6,319 nucleotides of DNA from Asaia bogorensis (GTDB lineage Bacteria > Pseudomonadota > Alphaproteobacteria > Acetobacterales > Acetobacteraceae). The stretch lies in contig CAMCEP010000169.1 of the NCBI GenBank assembly GCA_945873675.1, positions 1 through 6,319 of the forward strand, written 5' to 3'. A model generated the notes under the pieces. It did not search any database, was not told the DNA's origin, and was given only the letters and a program-made list of their open reading frames with translations. Both the position numbers and the translations under genes were made by a program. Shown here in pieces: positions 5,513-6,319 of the stretch; position 1 is the stretch's first letter; each line of letters begins with the position of its first letter.

Positions 5513-6319
5513 TGTGCGGCATTGTTGGTGTGGTTGGGCAGGCAGCGGCAGCGCCGCGGCTTTTGGAAGCGCTGCGGCGGCTGGAATATCGCGGCTATGA
5601 CAGTGCCGGCATCGCGACGCTGATTGATGGCAAGATTGATCGCAGGCGGGCCGAGGGCAAGCTTGGCAATCTGGCCGCCGTTTTGGAAGCAAGCCCGCTG
5701 CCCGGCACCACCGGCATCGGCCATACGCGCTGGGCAACCCATGGCGCGCCCACAACGCGCAATGCGCATCCGCATGGCACGGCGCGCGTTGTTGTCGTCC
5801 ATAACGGCATCATTGAAAACCACGCTGAGTTACGCTTGGAATTGGAAGCGCGTGGCCATGTGTTTCAGACCGAAACCGATACTGAAACCTTCGCGCTTTT
5901 GGTGGATGATTTTCTGCAAGCCGGGCAGGGGCCGGAAGAAGCGGCGGCAGCTGCGCTGAAGCGCGTGCATGGCGCTTTTGCGCTCGCGATGATTTTCGCG
6001 GGCCATCCGGATTTGCTGATTTGCGCCCGCCAAGGCGCGCCGCTTGCCGTTGGTTTTGGTGAGGGGGAGATGTTCGTGGGGTCGGACGCGCTGGCACTCG
6101 CCCCTCTCACGCGACGCATTGCGTATTTGGAAGAAGGCGATTGGGCGGTGCTGGATCGTACCGGCGCGCGGTTTCATGATGTGACAGGCGCGGAAGTGGT
6201 GCGCGAAATCAAGCTCACCGCTGTTTCGGGCGCCACCACCGGCAAGGGCAATTATCGCCATTTCATGGAAAAGGAATTGCACGAACATCCGGTGGTGCTG
6301 GGTGATACGCTGACGCAAT
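5512..6319 (+). CDS. glmS: glutamine--fructose-6-phosphate aminotransferase GlmS (3' partial)
   Basis: This enzyme makes glucosamine-6-phosphate from fructose-6-phosphate and glutamine, the entry step of amino-sugar synthesis that feeds GlmU. The frame is open to the right edge; 269 residues are visible of a usual total of about 600. They cover the whole N-terminal class II (Ntn-type) glutaminase domain. After Met removal the catalytic nucleophile is Cys2 of MCGIVGVVG. Other site motifs are YRGYDSAG (26-33), GHTRWATHG (70-78), the oxyanion-hole HNG (N98-G99) and D123. The linker to the sugar-isomerase domains has begun with the conserved NYRHFMEKELHEHP. Only the first residues of the SIS part are present, so nothing can be said about the isomerase site. 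The start is unambiguous because Cys must follow Met. There is no gap between glmU and glmS in which a separate control element could sit. Confidence 0.97.
   Translation, partial: MCGIVGVVGQAAAAPRLLEALRRLEYRGYDSAGIATLIDGKIDRRRAEGKLGNLAAVLEASPLPGTTGIGHTRWATHGAPTTRNAHPHGTARVVVVHNGIIENHAELRLELEARGHVFQTETDTETFALLVDDFLQAGQGPEEAAAAALKRVHGAFALAMIFAGHPDLLICARQGAPLAVGFGEGEMFVGSDALALAPLTRRIAYLEEGDWAVLDRTGARFHDVTGAEVVREIKLTAVSGATTGKGNYRHFMEKELHEHPVVLGDTLTQ

Noticed and set aside
5498..5515. glmS ribozyme or other control element before glmS
   Set aside because: glmU and glmS overlap by one base, leaving no room for a leader RNA there. The glmS ribozyme is known from Gram-positive bacteria and lies in a long 5' leader.
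5042..5755. Long open frame on the - strand (237 codons) across glmU/glmS
   Set aside because: It is antisense to the conserved GlmU beta-helix and GlmS glutaminase domain; the composition is low-complexity Arg/Ala/Pro with no family likeness.

Overview
The window reads as a stretch of alphaproteobacterial chromosome. It has moderately high GC, tightly packed genes all on the + strand with start/stop overlaps, a glmU-glmS pair, and a PhnD-like protein of a type I associate with alphaproteobacteria. Rhodospirillales or Acetobacteraceae would fit, but I infer that from protein flavour only and no marker gene is present to settle it. There is no RNA gene, CRISPR array, insertion sequence or phage gene.

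Left part (1-4030): this is a nutrient-uptake region. It opens inside the C-terminal half of an ABC importer ATPase of the PotA/FbpC/PhnT type; its start lies off the left edge. After a 74-base gap carrying a good Shine-Dalgarno come four genes of one phosphonate-family importer: a periplasmic binding protein (phnD-like), the ATPase (phnC) and two permeases (phnE, phnE). These four are linked by 1- or 4-base start/stop overlaps, so they are almost certainly one translationally coupled operon, and they make a complete importer. No C-P lyase, phosphonatase or phosphite dehydrogenase gene is visible, so the substrate (phosphonate, phosphite or phosphate) cannot be fixed from the window.

Middle (4031-4204): a 174-base gap, the only sizeable non-coding stretch. 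It separates the transport operon from the amino-sugar genes. It holds a clean 6-bp inverted repeat and some weaker alternative pairings, but no convincing intrinsic terminator or promoter.

Right part (4205-6319): glmU (complete, bifunctional) overlaps glmS (cut by the right edge) by one base. GlmS makes glucosamine-6-phosphate from fructose-6-phosphate and glutamine. After GlmM (not here) isomerises it to glucosamine-1-phosphate, GlmU acetylates and uridylylates it to UDP-GlcNAc, the precursor of peptidoglycan and lipid A.

Overall this is a well-recognisable region, and I do not see a new biological system in it. The points most worth a second look are the unusual N-terminus and glutamine-rich tail of the binding protein, the two different importer ATPases side by side, the alternative in-frame start of phnD, and the structured leader of glmU.
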